Shown: piece by piece, positions 36,808 to 45,106 of the stretch | How the letters are laid out: each line of letters starts with the position of its first letter | Position numbering within the stretch: the stretch's first letter is position 1 | Assembly: GCF_000179775.1 (NCBI RefSeq) | Contig: NZ_AEEB01000003.1 | Coordinates: 806,001 to 870,000 of the forward strand | Origin: Ahrensia sp. R2A130 | GTDB lineage: Bacteria > Pseudomonadota > Alphaproteobacteria > Rhizobiales > Rhizobiaceae | DNA length: 64,000 nucleotides | Direction: 5' to 3' | Made by a program: the position numbers and the translations under genes | Notes under the pieces: model-generated | What the model was told of the DNA's origin: nothing | Seen by the model: only the letters and a program-made list of their open reading frames with translations | The model's database searches: none

Positions 36808-37133
36808 GCGCGCGCAACCGGCTGAACATAAACGCGAATCTTCCCACCACAGGACAGACCAACTTCCCAAGCGGCCTCATCGGCAATACCGAACTCCAGC
36901 ATTTTAGGCGCACCGGTTTCAATGGCCTCGACGGCCTCGAACACCACGGCTCCCTCCACACAACCGCCGGAAACTGAACCTTCGAAATTGCCGTCAGAAT
37001 CGATCACCAACTGGCTGCCAGCAGGACGTGGCGCGGAACCCCAAGTCTCCACGACGGTAGCAAGCGCTATAGCGCGACCTTCGCCAGTCCAGCGTTCCGC
37101 GATGTTCAAAGCGTCGTCTGTAATCTCGCTCAT
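36804..37133 (-). CDS. XdhC/CoxI family N-terminal domain protein
   Basis: A 109-residue protein with ALATVVETWGSAPRPAGSQLVIDSDGNFEGSVSGGCVEGAV, the CoxI/XdhC N-terminal motif in which the SGGCVE cysteine is conserved, and LSCGGKIRVYVQP with a second cysteine. It overlaps the C-terminal partner by four bases and the VWA protein stop by four. Together they form a split XdhC that readies the molybdenum cofactor. Confidence 0.9.
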   Translation of the reverse strand: MSEITDDALNIAERWTGEGRAIALATVVETWGSAPRPAGSQLVIDSDGNFEGSVSGGCVEGAVVFEAVEAIETGAPKMLEFGIADEAAWEVGLSCGGKIRVYVQPVARA

Positions 37134-38362
37134 CCGGTCATCCTCAGGTTCCGTTGCGGCTTTCGACCATCAAGAGCGTCGCAAAGCTGGGTGAGAGAAT
37201 CCAGCGAATGAACCGTGCGAAAATCATCAACGAAGGGCAACATGGTCCGCACACCAGCTGCACGAGGCTCAAAACCATCAAAGCGCAAGAGAGGATTCAG
37301 CCAGATCAAGCGGCGGCAGCTTTTCTGCAACCGCTCCATTTCGACGGACAGCTCTGCCAAAGCATGATCGTCGGACGCACGTTCCAGACCATCGGTGATT
37401 AGCAGTACACTAGCCCCCTGCCCCAACACCCGGCGGCTCCACTGGCGATTGAACTGGTGCAGCGTCGCGCCGATGCGCGTTCCGCCTTCCCAGTCCAACA
37501 CCTGCGCTGCCACATCATCCATGGCCTGATCGGGATCTTTGCTGCGCAAGGCGCGTGTGATGTTGGTCAGCCTCGTACCGAACAGGAACGTGTGTACCCG
37601 CCCGCGCTTGCCGGAAAGTGCGTGGAGAAAATGCAGAAAAATACGGCTGTACTGGCTCATGGAACCGGAAATATCTGCCAGCACCACCAATGGCGGCTGC
37701 ACCTCGCGGGGCGATTTGAACTGCGGCAACAGCAGGTCGCCACCGGTCGCCATCGCTTTACGCATAACGGATCGCATATCGACACGATTGCCTGATGCAT
37801 CAGACCTAAAACGCCGCGTCCTTATCTTGTCGTCTGGCAACGACAATTGCGCGATAGCGGCACGAGCTGCAGAAAACTCTGCCGACGACATTTGTGCAAA
37901 ATCCTTGGTCCGCAGCACTTCATTGGCACTCATGGAAAAGCTCGCGTCGATCTCCAACTCCGGCTTTGCCGGTGCCTCCTCGCGTTCCTCTTGCCCGAAC
38001 AATGCCTCGGCAACACGTGACTGGGCAGCCCTAGCTTTCTCTGGCTCGGTACGCGGGTCGGACATGGGCGAGAACATGGCGATCATCTTTTCCACCAGAT
38101 CACGGGAGCGCCAGAACAGCCGGAACGCTTCATCAAAGGTCGCGTGGTCCTCGCGTTTGGCCACTAATATGCAATGCAGCGTCCAGTAGAGATCATCACG
38201 GCTGCCAATACCCACCGCCCGCAGAGCGTCCACAGCATCAACCACGCTGGCGGGGCCAAGTTTCAGGCCAGCATCGCGCAAGGCACGGGCGAAATAGACG
38301 ATGTTTTCCGGCAGCTTGCCTTCGGCGATATCGTCTGTGTCTGTGACGCAGGCTTTTGCCAT
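37130..38362 (-). CDS. VWA domain protein, CoxE-like
   Basis: About 410 residues from ATG 38362, one base after the MoxR stop (TGACATG). After a helical N-terminal region (ENIVYFARALRDAGLKLGPASVVDAVDALRAVG) comes a VWA domain with the metal-ion site DISGSMSQYS and the conserved RIGATLHQF and ITDGLERAS. CoxE-like proteins act with a MoxR ATPase in assembling the active site of aerobic CO dehydrogenase-type enzymes. It is followed by the split XdhC genes. Confidence 0.88.
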   Translation of the reverse strand: MAKACVTDTDDIAEGKLPENIVYFARALRDAGLKLGPASVVDAVDALRAVGIGSRDDLYWTLHCILVAKREDHATFDEAFRLFWRSRDLVEKMIAMFSPMSDPRTEPEKARAAQSRVAEALFGQEEREEAPAKPELEIDASFSMSANEVLRTKDFAQMSSAEFSAARAAIAQLSLPDDKIRTRRFRSDASGNRVDMRSVMRKAMATGGDLLLPQFKSPREVQPPLVVLADISGSMSQYSRIFLHFLHALSGKRGRVHTFLFGTRLTNITRALRSKDPDQAMDDVAAQVLDWEGGTRIGATLHQFNRQWSRRVLGQGASVLLITDGLERASDDHALAELSVEMERLQKSCRRLIWLNPLLRFDGFEPRAAGVRTMLPFVDDFRTVHSLDSLTQLCDALDGRKPQRNLRMTG

Positions 38363-38363
38363 G

Positions 38364-39317
38364 TCAGAGCTGCGGTTTTCCGGCACCTGCCTTTGCACCA
38401 TCAGCCCTCGCTTCGGCCTGCACCTCACGCAGAATTTCTGCACCAGCACTGCCTTGAATCGCGGCGATATCGTCTTGATACTTCAACAGCACACCAAGCG
38501 TGTCGGACACAGCCTGCGGATCGAGTGCGATTTTATCGAGTTCCAGCAACGCAGTGGCCCAGTCGAGCGTCTCGGCAATGCCCGGGTTTTTGAACAGTTC
38601 CATCTTCCGCAATTTCTGCACGTAAGCGACAACTTGTGACGCCAGTTCAGCAGAGGCATTCGGCACCTTGCGATTGACGATTTCCAACTCGCGCTCCGCA
38701 TCGGGATAGTCCACCCAGTGGTAGAGACACCGGCGCTTGAGGGCATCGTGGATTTCCCGCGTCCTGTTGGTGGTCACGATGACGATAGGCGGCTCTTCGG
38801 CCTTGATGGTTCCAAGTTCAGGTATCGTGACCTGAAAGTCCGAGAGAACTTCCAGAAGGAAAGCTTCGAACGCCTCATCCGTGCGATCCAACTCATCAAT
38901 CAGCAGTATCGGCGCCTTGCCATCGGTTGCCTGTAGCGCTTGCAGGATTGGCCGGCGGATGAGGAACCGTTCGGAGAAAATCCCCTGCTCCATAGCATCG
39001 CGGTCCGTGTCGCCTGAGGCTTCGCGCATGCGAATATCGATCATCTGCGCGGCGTAGTTCCACTCGTAAACGGCAGTGGAGATGTCTAGGCCTTCGTAGC
39101 ACTGCAGACGGATCAGCGGGCGGTCCAGCCCCTCAGACAAGGTCTTGGCGATCTGCGTCTTACCCACCCCCGCCTCGCCTTCGAGGAACAGAGGCCGGTT
39201 CATCTTCAGCGATAAATACACAACGGTGGCCAGCGCACGGTCAGCAACGTAGTCGTTGGCGTTGAGCAATTCGCTCGTCGCGTCGATGGATTGGGGAAGC
39301 GAGCCGGTATTCGTCAT
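38364..39317 (-). CDS. MoxR family AAA+ ATPase, CoxD-like
   Basis: A 317-residue MoxR ATPase with Walker A GEAGVGKT (47-54), Walker B PILLIDELDRTD, sensor 1 VIVTTNRTREIHDALKRRCLYHWVDYPD and a helical C-terminal lid. CoxD-type members work with CoxE in inserting sulfur and copper or otherwise maturing molybdenum hydroxylases. It is the first gene of the maturation run, and the 294 bases upstream contain no gene. Confidence 0.9.
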   Translation of the reverse strand: MTNTGSLPQSIDATSELLNANDYVADRALATVVYLSLKMNRPLFLEGEAGVGKTQIAKTLSEGLDRPLIRLQCYEGLDISTAVYEWNYAAQMIDIRMREASGDTDRDAMEQGIFSERFLIRRPILQALQATDGKAPILLIDELDRTDEAFEAFLLEVLSDFQVTIPELGTIKAEEPPIVIVTTNRTREIHDALKRRCLYHWVDYPDAERELEIVNRKVPNASAELASQVVAYVQKLRKMELFKNPGIAETLDWATALLELDKIALDPQAVSDTLGVLLKYQDDIAAIQGSAGAEILREVQAEARADGAKAGAGKPQL

Positions 39318-39418
39318 AAGCTGCAGGAGATCGAGAGGATGCTGGCAGAAAGCATACCGCGCCGCACGGGCCAGCGTCCACCATTGCGGCCTGCTACCAA
39401 ACGGCCCTTAAAAATGAA

Positions 39419-39448
39419 ATTGCGGCATTCCAGATGGAACGCCGCAAT
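39419..39448 (-). terminator. Rho-independent terminator downstream of ilvN
   Basis: ATTGCGGC-A-TTCC pairs with GGAA-C-GCCGCAAT around an AGAT loop. On the minus strand it is followed by TTTCATTTTT, so it probably ends the ilvBN transcript. The rest of the 294-base gap (39318-39611) holds only this and the MoxR promoter region. Confidence 0.8.
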
Positions 39449-39611
39449 CTCCACAACGACTATTCAGGGGCGATTGAAAGCCGCTGCTTGCAAATGGTTC
39501 CGGAGAAAACCGATCCATCCCCTTTGCACGTTCAGTAGTACCGCCAACATCGCGGCATGGCTGTGACAAAGCGCACAAGGCGCGTTCGGATAGCCAACAA
39601 TCATGCAGAAA

Positions 39612-40208
39612 TTACATGCCCTCAGGACCACGGTTCATCGCAGCGATACCGGTGCGGCAAACCTCAACCAGACCCAACGGCCCCATGATGGAAATGAACT
39701 GCTCGATCTTGTTCTGACGGCCCGTAATCTCGAAGACAAAGTGCCCGGTATTGGCATCAGCCACTTGCGCGCCAAAAGCTTCGGCCAGCCGAAGGGCTTC
39801 GACGCGATGATCGCCTGTGCCAGCCACTTTCACCAACGCAAGTTCACGTTCCAACGGTTTGTCGTGGCCACGCTCGTGGGCAACTAGAGTGAGGTCAACC
39901 ACACGATGGACGGGCACCATACGCTCGAGTTGTCGTTTGATCTGCTCCAACACTTTGGGCGTGCCGGTGGAGATGATTGTGATGCGCGAGAGATGTCGCT
40001 CGTGTTCGGTCTCGGAAACCGTCAGGCTTTCGATATTGTAACCACGGGCTGAAAACAGCCCAATTATCCGTGCCAGCACACCGGATTCATTGTCCACCAG
40101 CACCGATAGCGTGTGTTGCACCACTTGGTCCTGATTGGCCGTGATGAAATACGCGGACGCCGGCGGCGATACGATCGGGTTGCCTTGATTTTGCATTTTA
40201 TCGGCCAT
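39612..40208 (-). CDS. ilvN: Acetolactate synthase small (regulatory) subunit
   Basis: About 198 residues from ATG 40208; the frame opens to 40265. The ACT domain HTLSVLVDNESGVLARIIGLFSARGYNIESLTVS is near the start, followed by the C-terminal ACT-like half. It binds valine and imposes feedback control on the large subunit. It follows the large subunit by 77 bases and so is in the attenuated ilvBN transcript. Confidence 0.96.
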   Translation of the reverse strand: MADKMQNQGNPIVSPPASAYFITANQDQVVQHTLSVLVDNESGVLARIIGLFSARGYNIESLTVSETEHERHLSRITIISTGTPKVLEQIKRQLERMVPVHRVVDLTLVAHERGHDKPLERELALVKVAGTGDHRVEALRLAEAFGAQVADANTGHFVFEITGRQNKIEQFISIMGPLGLVEVCRTGIAAMNRGPEGM

Positions 40209-40285
40209 CTGCTGGTCCCTTGTCTCTTTCAGCCTCACCTTGGGGTGAGAGGCAGCAGGTAGCACCTGCCGCCGTTTTGATTGCG

Positions 40286-42082
40286 TTAGACCAGCGCGCG
40301 GCCAGCTTCATCGATTGCAGAACCGACAACCTCATCCGTCGCCTCATCCGGCAGCAGCATTTCGTTATGCGCCTTGCCCGACGGTATCATCGGGAAGCAG
40401 TTGGCTAGCGCCACAATACAGCAGTCGAAAATCACCGGGCCATCATGGTCGATCATTTCCTGAATGGCCTCATCCAGCTTACCTGGCTTTGTACAACGGA
40501 TGCCTTTTGCCCCGTAAGCCTCAGCTAGTTTCACGAAGTCCGGCATGGCTTCGGTGTAGGAATTCGACAGTCGGTTGCCGTGCAACAACTGCTGCCATTG
40601 CCGCACCATGCCCATATATTCGTTGTTCAGGATCATGATCTTAATCGGCGTGTTGTGCTGCATGGCCGACGACATTTCCTGAATGTTCATCTGCACGGAG
40701 GCATCACCCGCGATGCACACCACCAGCGCATCAGGATGTGCGATCTGCACGCCCAAGGACGCCGGCAGGCCGTAGCCCATCGTGCCCAAACCGCCTGACG
40801 TCATCCAACGGTTAGGCTCGTCGAAGCCGTAATACTGCGCCGCCCACATCTGGTGCTGACCCACTTCGGTCGTGATATATGTCTTCTGGTTTTTGGTTAG
40901 CGCATGCAGCCGCTCGATGGCGTATTGCGGCATGATAACGTCGTCGTTCTGCTTGTAACCGAGCGAATTGCGCGCGCGCCAAGTATCGATCTGCGCCCAC
41001 CATTCCTTCAATTCGGCCTTCTGCGCGTCGTGCTTATGCTTGCGCCATTCGGCCAACATATCGGCCAGAACGGAGCCGACATCACCGATTATCGGCACAT
41101 CAGCATGGACGACTTTGTGGATCTGTGACGGGTCGACGTCGATATGAATTTTCTTGGCATCAGGCGCGAATGCGTCGAGACGACCGGTGATGCGGTCGTC
41201 AAAACGGGCACCGATGCACACCATCACATCGCAATCATGCATCGTCATGTTGGCTTCATAGGTGCCGTGCATGCCCAACATGCCGAGCCAGTTGTCACCG
41301 GAAGCCGGGTAGCAACCGAGACCCATGAGCGTAGAGGTGATGGGGAAATTCGTTTCCGCCACAAGCTCTCGCAACAGCTTGGTGGCTTCATCACCGGAAT
41401 TGATGACACCACCACCGCTGTAAAGAATCGGCTTCTTGGCAGATGCCATCAGCGCGACAGCATCAGCAATCGCCTGTGCGTCGCCTTTCGTCTTGGGCGA
41501 GTAAGCACCCTGATCGAAGGCTTTGGGCGGATAGTAAGTGCCAGTAGCGAACTGCACGTCCTTGGGAACATCAACAACCACAGGACCGGGTCTTCCATGC
41601 GTGGCAACGTGGAAAGCCTCGTGCAGAATACCGGCAAGATCGTTTACATCGGAACACAGCCAATTGTGCTTGGTGCAGGGCCGAGTAATGCCAACCGTAT
41701 CACATTCCTGAAACGCGTCCGAACCGATCAACGGCGTTGGCACCTGCCCCGTGATGCAAACCAAGGGAATGGAATCCATCAACGCATCCTGAAGTGGTGT
41801 CACCGCGTTCGTCGCGCCAGGGCCAGACGTGACAAGAAGAACGCCAGGCTTGCCGGTGGACCGCGCATAGCCTTCAGCCGCATGGCCGCCGCCCTGCTCG
41901 TGACGCACGAGGATGTGCCGAATCTTATTCTGCTGATGCAGCTCATCATAAATAGGAAGCACAGCACCGCCGGGGTAGCCGAACAGATCCGTTACACCGT
42001 TGTCGATGAGCGCTTGCACGACCATCTCTGCGCCGGTCATTTCGCGGCCTAAATCTTCAGCGGTCTCAATCTGCGTATTCAT
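40286..42082 (-). CDS. ilvB: Acetolactate synthase large subunit
   Basis: About 598 residues from ATG 42082. It contains [34 protein letters not shown] with the catalytic glutamate in the next [19 protein letters not shown], the FAD-domain SGGGVINS, and the ThDP motif [38 protein letters not shown]. It joins two pyruvates, or pyruvate and 2-oxobutyrate, at the first common step of valine, leucine and isoleucine synthesis. A leader peptide, hairpins and a terminator directly upstream point to attenuation control. Confidence 0.97.
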   Translation of the reverse strand: MNTQIETAEDLGREMTGAEMVVQALIDNGVTDLFGYPGGAVLPIYDELHQQNKIRHILVRHEQGGGHAAEGYARSTGKPGVLLVTSGPGATNAVTPLQDALMDSIPLVCITGQVPTPLIGSDAFQECDTVGITRPCTKHNWLCSDVNDLAGILHEAFHVATHGRPGPVVVDVPKDVQFATGTYYPPKAFDQGAYSPKTKGDAQAIADAVALMASAKKPILYSGGGVINSGDEATKLLRELVAETNFPITSTLMGLGCYPASGDNWLGMLGMHGTYEANMTMHDCDVMVCIGARFDDRITGRLDAFAPDAKKIHIDVDPSQIHKVVHADVPIIGDVGSVLADMLAEWRKHKHDAQKAELKEWWAQIDTWRARNSLGYKQNDDVIMPQYAIERLHALTKNQKTYITTEVGQHQMWAAQYYGFDEPNRWMTSGGLGTMGYGLPASLGVQIAHPDALVVCIAGDASVQMNIQEMSSAMQHNTPIKIMILNNEYMGMVRQWQQLLHGNRLSNSYTEAMPDFVKLAEAYGAKGIRCTKPGKLDEAIQEMIDHDGPVIFDCCIVALANCFPMIPSGKAHNEMLLPDEATDEVVGSAIDEAGRALV

Positions 42083-42121
42083 CTGTCTCTTCCCATTCTT
42101 TCCAAAAGTCATTCGCCCAAT

Positions 42122-42144
42122 AAAAAAGGCCCCCGAAGGAGCCT
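42122..42144 (-). terminator. ilv attenuator terminator
   Basis: On the minus strand AGGCTCC, a TTCG tetraloop and GGGGCCT form a 7-pair stem (one G-T pair), followed at once by TTTTTT (42127-42122). It lies between the leader peptide and ilvB. Its left arm and loop overlap CCTTCGG, which can instead pair with CTGAAGG just after the leader's last codons. Confidence 0.85.
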
Positions 42145-42162
42145 GGCGCGCGTTTCATCGTC

Positions 42163-42184
42163 GTGATGGCCTTCAGCCCATCAC
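42163..42184 (-). promoter_or_regulatory. ilv leader pause/anti-antiterminator hairpin
   Basis: GTGATGG, covering the last codons of the leader peptide, pairs perfectly with CCATCAC, leaving GCTGAAGG in the loop. The loop sequence CTGAAGG is the strand that could pair with the terminator's CCTTCGG. Hence this hairpin and the antiterminator exclude each other, as in classical ribosome-mediated attenuation. Confidence 0.75.
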
Positions 42185-42223
42185 GCCCACGCGCATTCCC
42201 ACTACGATTACCAGTTCGGACAT
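42173..42223 (-). CDS. ilv operon leader peptide (16 aa)
   Basis: A 16-codon gene too short to find by length. It reads MSELVIVVGMRVGVMG, then TGA. Seven of 16 residues are Leu, Val or Ile. GGAGAG (42233-42228) is a good ribosome site. It sits 90 bases before ilvB and is followed by the two alternative hairpins above. Such peptides stall the ribosome when branched-chain aminoacyl-tRNA is scarce, letting the operon be read. The name follows from composition and position. Confidence 0.8.
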   Translation of the reverse strand: MSELVIVVGMRVGVMG

Positions 42224-42247
42224 AGTTCTCTCCATTAAGTTGCTGGA

Positions 42248-42275
42248 ACATTAGACGCCTGCTTTACCGCGTCAA
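42248..42275 (-). promoter_or_regulatory. Probable ilvBN promoter
   Basis: On the minus strand TTGACG (42275-42270) and TAATGT (42253-42248) are 16 bases apart, which is a sigma-70 type pair. It would start the transcript a few bases downstream, just before the leader ribosome site. Confidence 0.6.
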
Positions 42276-42293
42276 CAGCCATTTCCCCAAAAA

Positions 42294-43082
42294 TCACGCT
42301 GCTACGCGGTTTCGGCCCTGTTCTTTGGCCAAATACAGCCTGTGATCTGAAAGTTTGAGCAGCTCTTTGACGTTGGAAACACCATCCACGGTGGAGGCAA
42401 CACCGATCGAAATAGTTGGGCGCAAGACAACATTGCCGATATCCACGCGCATTTCGCCGACATGACGGCATATGCGCTCGGCAAATGGGCGGATTTGAGC
42501 AGGATTGGCAAAGGGCGCCACAATGCAGAACTCTTCGCCACCCGTTCGCGCAACGATGTCATGCTCACGGATCAGCCCCTGCAAATTTTCAGCAAGGCGT
42601 TTTAAAACGACATCCCCGGCATCATGGCCATAGGTGTCGTTGACGCTTTTGAAGTGATCGAGATCGAGAGATAGCACAGCAAGAGGTGCACCGATCTTGG
42701 TGAACTCAGCCAGATACTCGTTCAAAGCATCTTCAAAATAACGGCGGTTGTAGAGCTTGGTCAGCGGATCGGTGACGACCGCGACCTCAAGCTCGGCAGT
42801 ACGACCAGACAATTCCTCGCTGAATTTGGCTTTCGAGCGAAGTTCCGGAAGCGCCACAACGAGACCGAACAGCAGCGTAACCAATGCAAGAATAAGCGAA
42901 ATCTGCTCACCGGTTAAACCCAAAAATATAATGTTTTGAAGGGATTGAAGGGCCCAAAACGAGGCAGCCAGAAGCAGGCTACCGGCGGCACCGATAGCGT
43001 AAATCCAGAATATTGCGTCCTGCGATCGCTTCATACGCTCCGCACTCTTCGAGAAACCGGGAAATGCAAGTGACCCAGCCAT
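42294..43082 (-). CDS. Diguanylate cyclase (GGDEF protein) with membrane anchor
   Basis: A 262-residue protein. Two membrane segments (about 23-43 and 51-78) precede a GGDEF domain with the active site GGEEF (181-185) and the inhibitory site RxxD (172-175), five residues before it, so it should be active and product-inhibited. It makes cyclic di-GMP, which controls motility and surface growth. No sensor domain of size fits between the membrane segments, and there is no partner gene nearby. Confidence 0.92.
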   Translation of the reverse strand: MAGSLAFPGFSKSAERMKRSQDAIFWIYAIGAAGSLLLAASFWALQSLQNIIFLGLTGEQISLILALVTLLFGLVVALPELRSKAKFSEELSGRTAELEVAVVTDPLTKLYNRRYFEDALNEYLAEFTKIGAPLAVLSLDLDHFKSVNDTYGHDAGDVVLKRLAENLQGLIREHDIVARTGGEEFCIVAPFANPAQIRPFAERICRHVGEMRVDIGNVVLRPTISIGVASTVDGVSNVKELLKLSDHRLYLAKEQGRNRVAA

Positions 43083-43168
43083 TCCGTCATTGCAGACGAA
43101 ACTATTGCAAAGACACTAACGACGAGAGCTAAACACAAGGCTAACCGAACAGCAGTTTGGAATGTAAA

Positions 43169-44068
43169 TCAGCTTTTGTGCGGATCGCGAAAAACCCAAT
43201 CATTTCCGAACTGTCCGCGGAAAAAAGTAGATTGTCGCTTTGCGTATTGTCGGGTCGCAGCCTGAAGACGCTGTAGCAGCTCGACCTTTCCGATCTCACC
43301 GTTAAGAAAGGCTGTAATTTGCGGAACACCGATTGCGCGCATCACAGTTGCGTCTGCCGGGAGATTGAGACGGATGATGGCTTTCACCTCATCAAGAGCT
43401 CCATTTTCAAGCATCGTCACCGCTCGCGCCTCGATCCTTTCATGCAATATAGCCCGGTCCGGCATCAGCACGGTGGATTGAACACTATGTTTCGTGAGCA
43501 ACGGGTCGCGTTTAGCTTCCTTGCGAAAATCCAGCAGAGAACGACCCGTCGACAATTTAACCTCCAGCGCGCGGCAGATGCGCTGGGTATCTGTTGGTCG
43601 CACCGTTGCAGCCGTATCAGGGTCTACAGTCTCCAGTTCGCCATGCATCGCAGCGCTGCCACCAATCAAAGATCGTTGACGGACCTCTTCGCGGATTTGC
43701 GGATCAATCGTTGGAACAGGCGCAAGGCCTTCCAGCATGGCTTTAAAATAAAGGCCGGTTCCGCCAACGAAAACAGGAACACGGTCTCTGCTTCGCACAT
43801 CTTCGAAAGCCAGTTTCGCATCCGTGTGCCAGCGCGCAACGCTGTAGGGCTCATTAAGTGGCGCGTGCCCAAACATATGATGCGGCACGCCCTGACGCTC
43901 ATCCATACTCGGTTGCGCTGTAAGGGTCGGCAGACTGGGGTAAACCTGCATAGAGTCCGTGTTGATAATCTCGCCACCAACTCGAAGTGCAGTTTCAACC
44001 GCTAGGCCTGTCTTGCCGCTAGCAGTAGGTCCAGCTATCAAAATCGCATCCGGTCGAGGTTCATTCAT
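43169..44068 (-). CDS. miaA: tRNA dimethylallyltransferase
   Basis: A 299-residue enzyme with the P-loop GPTASGKT (13-20), INTDSMQVYPSLPTLTAQPS, GGTGLYFKAMLEGLAPVPTIDP and the later IGVPQITAFLNGEIG and QYAKRQSTFFRGQ motifs. It adds a dimethylallyl group to A37 of tRNAs that read codons starting with U. It is head-to-head with serB, 33 bases apart. Confidence 0.96.
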   Translation of the reverse strand: MNEPRPDAILIAGPTASGKTGLAVETALRVGGEIINTDSMQVYPSLPTLTAQPSMDERQGVPHHMFGHAPLNEPYSVARWHTDAKLAFEDVRSRDRVPVFVGGTGLYFKAMLEGLAPVPTIDPQIREEVRQRSLIGGSAAMHGELETVDPDTAATVRPTDTQRICRALEVKLSTGRSLLDFRKEAKRDPLLTKHSVQSTVLMPDRAILHERIEARAVTMLENGALDEVKAIIRLNLPADATVMRAIGVPQITAFLNGEIGKVELLQRLQAATRQYAKRQSTFFRGQFGNDWVFRDPHKS

Positions 44069-44101
44069 CGCCCTGCCCCTCTTTCAAAAGCGAAATATCC
44101 A

Positions 44102-44983
44102 ATGAGCGAGCGCGTCGCCACTCTTATCGCCAATCCGGCCAACCCATGCCTTACCCCAGAACTTGCTGATACAGCCCGCGACGCAATTGGGGCCAGCGGC
44201 GTTTATTTCTTGGCAGATGGCATCGCTTGCGATCTGCCGTTGAACACCGCCTCCGGAGACCGTGACGCCATTCTAGCCGCGTTGAACGGCGCGGCCATTG
44301 ATGTGGTTGTGCAGGACGCCGACAACCGCCGCAAGAGCGTGCTGCTGGCCGACATGGACTCCACGATGATTCAGCAGGAATGCATCGACGAACTGGCAGT
44401 CGTTGCAGGCATTGGCGAACAAGTCGCCACAATCACGGCTGCCGCCATGCGTGGGGAAGTGGATTTCGAAGACGCTTTCCGCGAGCGGCTCGCACTGTTG
44501 GGCGGGCAGCCAGACACCATTGTGGACGATGTTCTTAACAGCCGCATCGACCCAATGCCGGGTGGTGCGCAATTGGTCGGCACTATGAAGGCCAACGGTG
44601 CATATTGCGCCCTCGTGTCGGGTGGCTTCACCGCCTTCACCAGCGCCATTGCTGAAAAACTCGGCTTCGACGAAAACCGCGCCAACATTCTGGAAAGCCA
44701 TAATGGAAAGCTGACCGGGCAAGCGGTCGACCCAATTTTGGGCAAGGAAGCAAAAGCAATTGCATTGAACGAGATCATCTCAGCACGTGGCCTTACCGCA
44801 GATGACGTCATGGCGGTTGGCGACGGTGCAAACGATTTAGACATGCTCACACTGGCAGGCAGCGGCGTGGCCTTGCATGCAAAGCCCGTAGTGGCCGAAC
44901 AGGCAAAGTTCCGCATCGATCACGGTGACCTAACGGCGTTGCTCTACATTCAGGGCTATCGCAAAGCCGATTTCGTCGGCTGA
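44102..44983 (+). CDS. serB: Phosphoserine phosphatase
   Basis: A 293-residue HAD enzyme. The catalytic motif DMDST is at residues 84-88, followed by LVSGGFTAFTSAIAEKLGFDENRAN and GDGANDLDML. It removes the phosphate of phosphoserine in the last step of serine synthesis. The N-terminal 80 residues are the small regulatory-type domain seen in alphaproteobacterial SerB. A strong stem follows the gene. Confidence 0.95.
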   Translation: MSERVATLIANPANPCLTPELADTARDAIGASGVYFLADGIACDLPLNTASGDRDAILAALNGAAIDVVVQDADNRRKSVLLADMDSTMIQQECIDELAVVAGIGEQVATITAAAMRGEVDFEDAFRERLALLGGQPDTIVDDVLNSRIDPMPGGAQLVGTMKANGAYCALVSGGFTAFTSAIAEKLGFDENRANILESHNGKLTGQAVDPILGKEAKAIALNEIISARGLTADDVMAVGDGANDLDMLTLAGSGVALHAKPVVAEQAKFRIDHGDLTALLYIQGYRKADFVG

Positions 44984-45009
44984 ATTTTGGCAGCACTTGA
45001 AATGAAAAA

Positions 45010-45035
45010 GGGCGGGCACTCGATGCCCGCCCTTC
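45010..45035. terminator. Bidirectional terminator between serB and degP
   Basis: GGGCGGGCA (45010-45018) and TGCCCGCCC (45024-45032) form a 9-pair stem, with AAAAA before and TTCTT after, so it can end transcripts from both convergent genes. Confidence 0.85.
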
Positions 45036-45106
45036 TTATCAGATTCATGCAGTCATTTGATTTAACAGCACTTACGCTGTTCCAGCGCCATTAACACAGA
45101 AGCAAC

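Noticed and set aside
41144..42052. 302-codon open frame opposite ilvB
   Set aside because: Antisense shadow of ilvB; no support from start signals or domains.
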